Shown: positions 63,593-64,000 of the stretch, in pieces
Layout of the letters: the number at the start of each line of letters is the position of its first letter
Numbering within the stretch: the stretch's first letter is position 1
Position numbers and translations under genes: made by a program
Assembly: GCA_012519985.1 (NCBI GenBank)
Contig: JAAYPC010000171.1
Coordinates: 1-64,000, forward strand
DNA: 64,000 nucleotides
Direction of reading: 5' to 3'
Source of the DNA: Fibrobacter sp.
Lineage (GTDB): Bacteria > Fibrobacterota > Chitinivibrionia > Chitinivibrionales > Chitinispirillaceae
Notes under the pieces: model-generated
Seen by the model: the letters and a program-made list of their open reading frames with translations, nothing else
What the model was told of the DNA's origin: nothing
Databases searched by the model: none

Positions 63593-64000
63593 ATGCATGA
63601 TATTACCCCTGCGGCTAGTAATGTTCGTTCATTAATCCAACCTTTCTTTGCTTCGATATTTGTATTTGGTTTCAGAGGGTCCGCACTCACTCCTTTCAGT
63701 CATTTAACCCTGATAGATCACCGTTTTTACATAACAGGTCATCATTTATTCCATTATTGAGTTCAATCCAGGTTTCCTGCATTCCAATCCAAATTACCCG
63801 CAATTCTATCTGAGCTTCCCGCAGTAAAATATCGACTCTGCGGAAGAATCGATATAATTGCTTCATTAAAATTTCTGGTCTTCTGATCCAATTTAAAAGA
63901 GAAACTTTTTTATTCTTTGTTTTCGGGAATAGTAAGCCAGATTGTGTGATTACAAAGTTACCACAAAGGATGTGTAGAAAATTGCACATTAGAAGGAATA

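Noticed and set aside
63696-63989. A 97-residue minus-strand frame at the right end
   Set aside because: There is no ribosome site before the ATG and no recognisable domain; I leave it unannotated rather than call it a gene.

Overview
The window reads as one ordinary chromosomal stretch of a diderm, lipopolysaccharide-making bacterium of moderate-to-low GC (roughly 40-45% by eye). Envelope genes include lptC, lptA and lptB, a late lipid A acyltransferase homologue, kdsB, an MlaD-type MCE protein, an AsmA protein and several lipoproteins. The mixture of a proteobacterial-type lptC-lptA-lptB-rpoN-hpf-ptsH series with a yggS-yggT-divIVA-ileS series, an IleRS of the eukaryote-like class, and an RRM protein points to a deep-branching Gram-negative phylum. 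Fibrobacterota/Chitinispirillia or another FCB-like lineage is my guess; this is inference, since no rRNA gene is present. I see no insertion sequence, prophage, CRISPR array or tRNA gene.

Layout. Positions 1-16480 are almost all minus strand. Read in the direction of transcription, the order is yggS, yggT, divIVA, DUF167, purine nucleoside phosphorylase, ileS, an LpxL-like acyltransferase, lptC, lptA, lptB and rpoN. Then come a plus-strand DUF4256 gene, and lipA, hpf, mlaD, ptsH, hom and thrC (cut by the left edge). Positions 16799-29352 are an accessory-like stretch: a MORN-type lipoprotein, an ABC-2 exporter, a large AsmA protein, DUF2721, a secreted BNR-repeat protein, a 60-residue SAP/Cys protein, a three-module jelly-roll-like envelope protein, DUF5996 and an alpha/beta hydrolase. 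It ends in a five-copy array of 43-bp hairpin repeats. Positions 29809-41641 hold lysA, a heterodimeric ABC exporter, rpiB, a six-helix membrane protein with threefold internal repeat, a radical SAM/SPASM enzyme, an HPF-cold-shock fusion, an RRM protein, a PfkB kinase and thiL.

Positions 41645-63527 are mostly one plus-strand block: a PilB/GspE ATPase, PcrA, gatC, kdsB, a REC-GAF-HD-GYP regulator, a ComEA-like protein, PilM- and PilN-like proteins, rsmD, coaD, a rhomboid protease, a SpoIIE phosphatase-HATPase fusion with an STAS partner, priA, an LPG-synthase-type membrane protein, a GT5-like glycosyltransferase and an acidic DEQP-repeat membrane protein. A FapA (DUF342) gene lies on the minus strand inside it.

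How the genes work together. The lptCAB and acyltransferase genes build and export LPS, beside the sigma-54 gene. The pilus/competence-type genes (PilB-like, ComEA, PilM, PilN) are scattered among housekeeping genes. The SpoIIE-HATPase/STAS pair, the HD-GYP regulator and FapA form a signalling-rich stretch. The most unusual non-coding features are the 43-bp hairpin array (29432-29661), a perfect 16-bp palindrome ahead of yggS, a hairpin that would cover the ribosome site at 58952, and two copies of a C/G-rich palindromic element. I cannot point to a clearly new multi-gene system; the strongest candidates are listed as findings.
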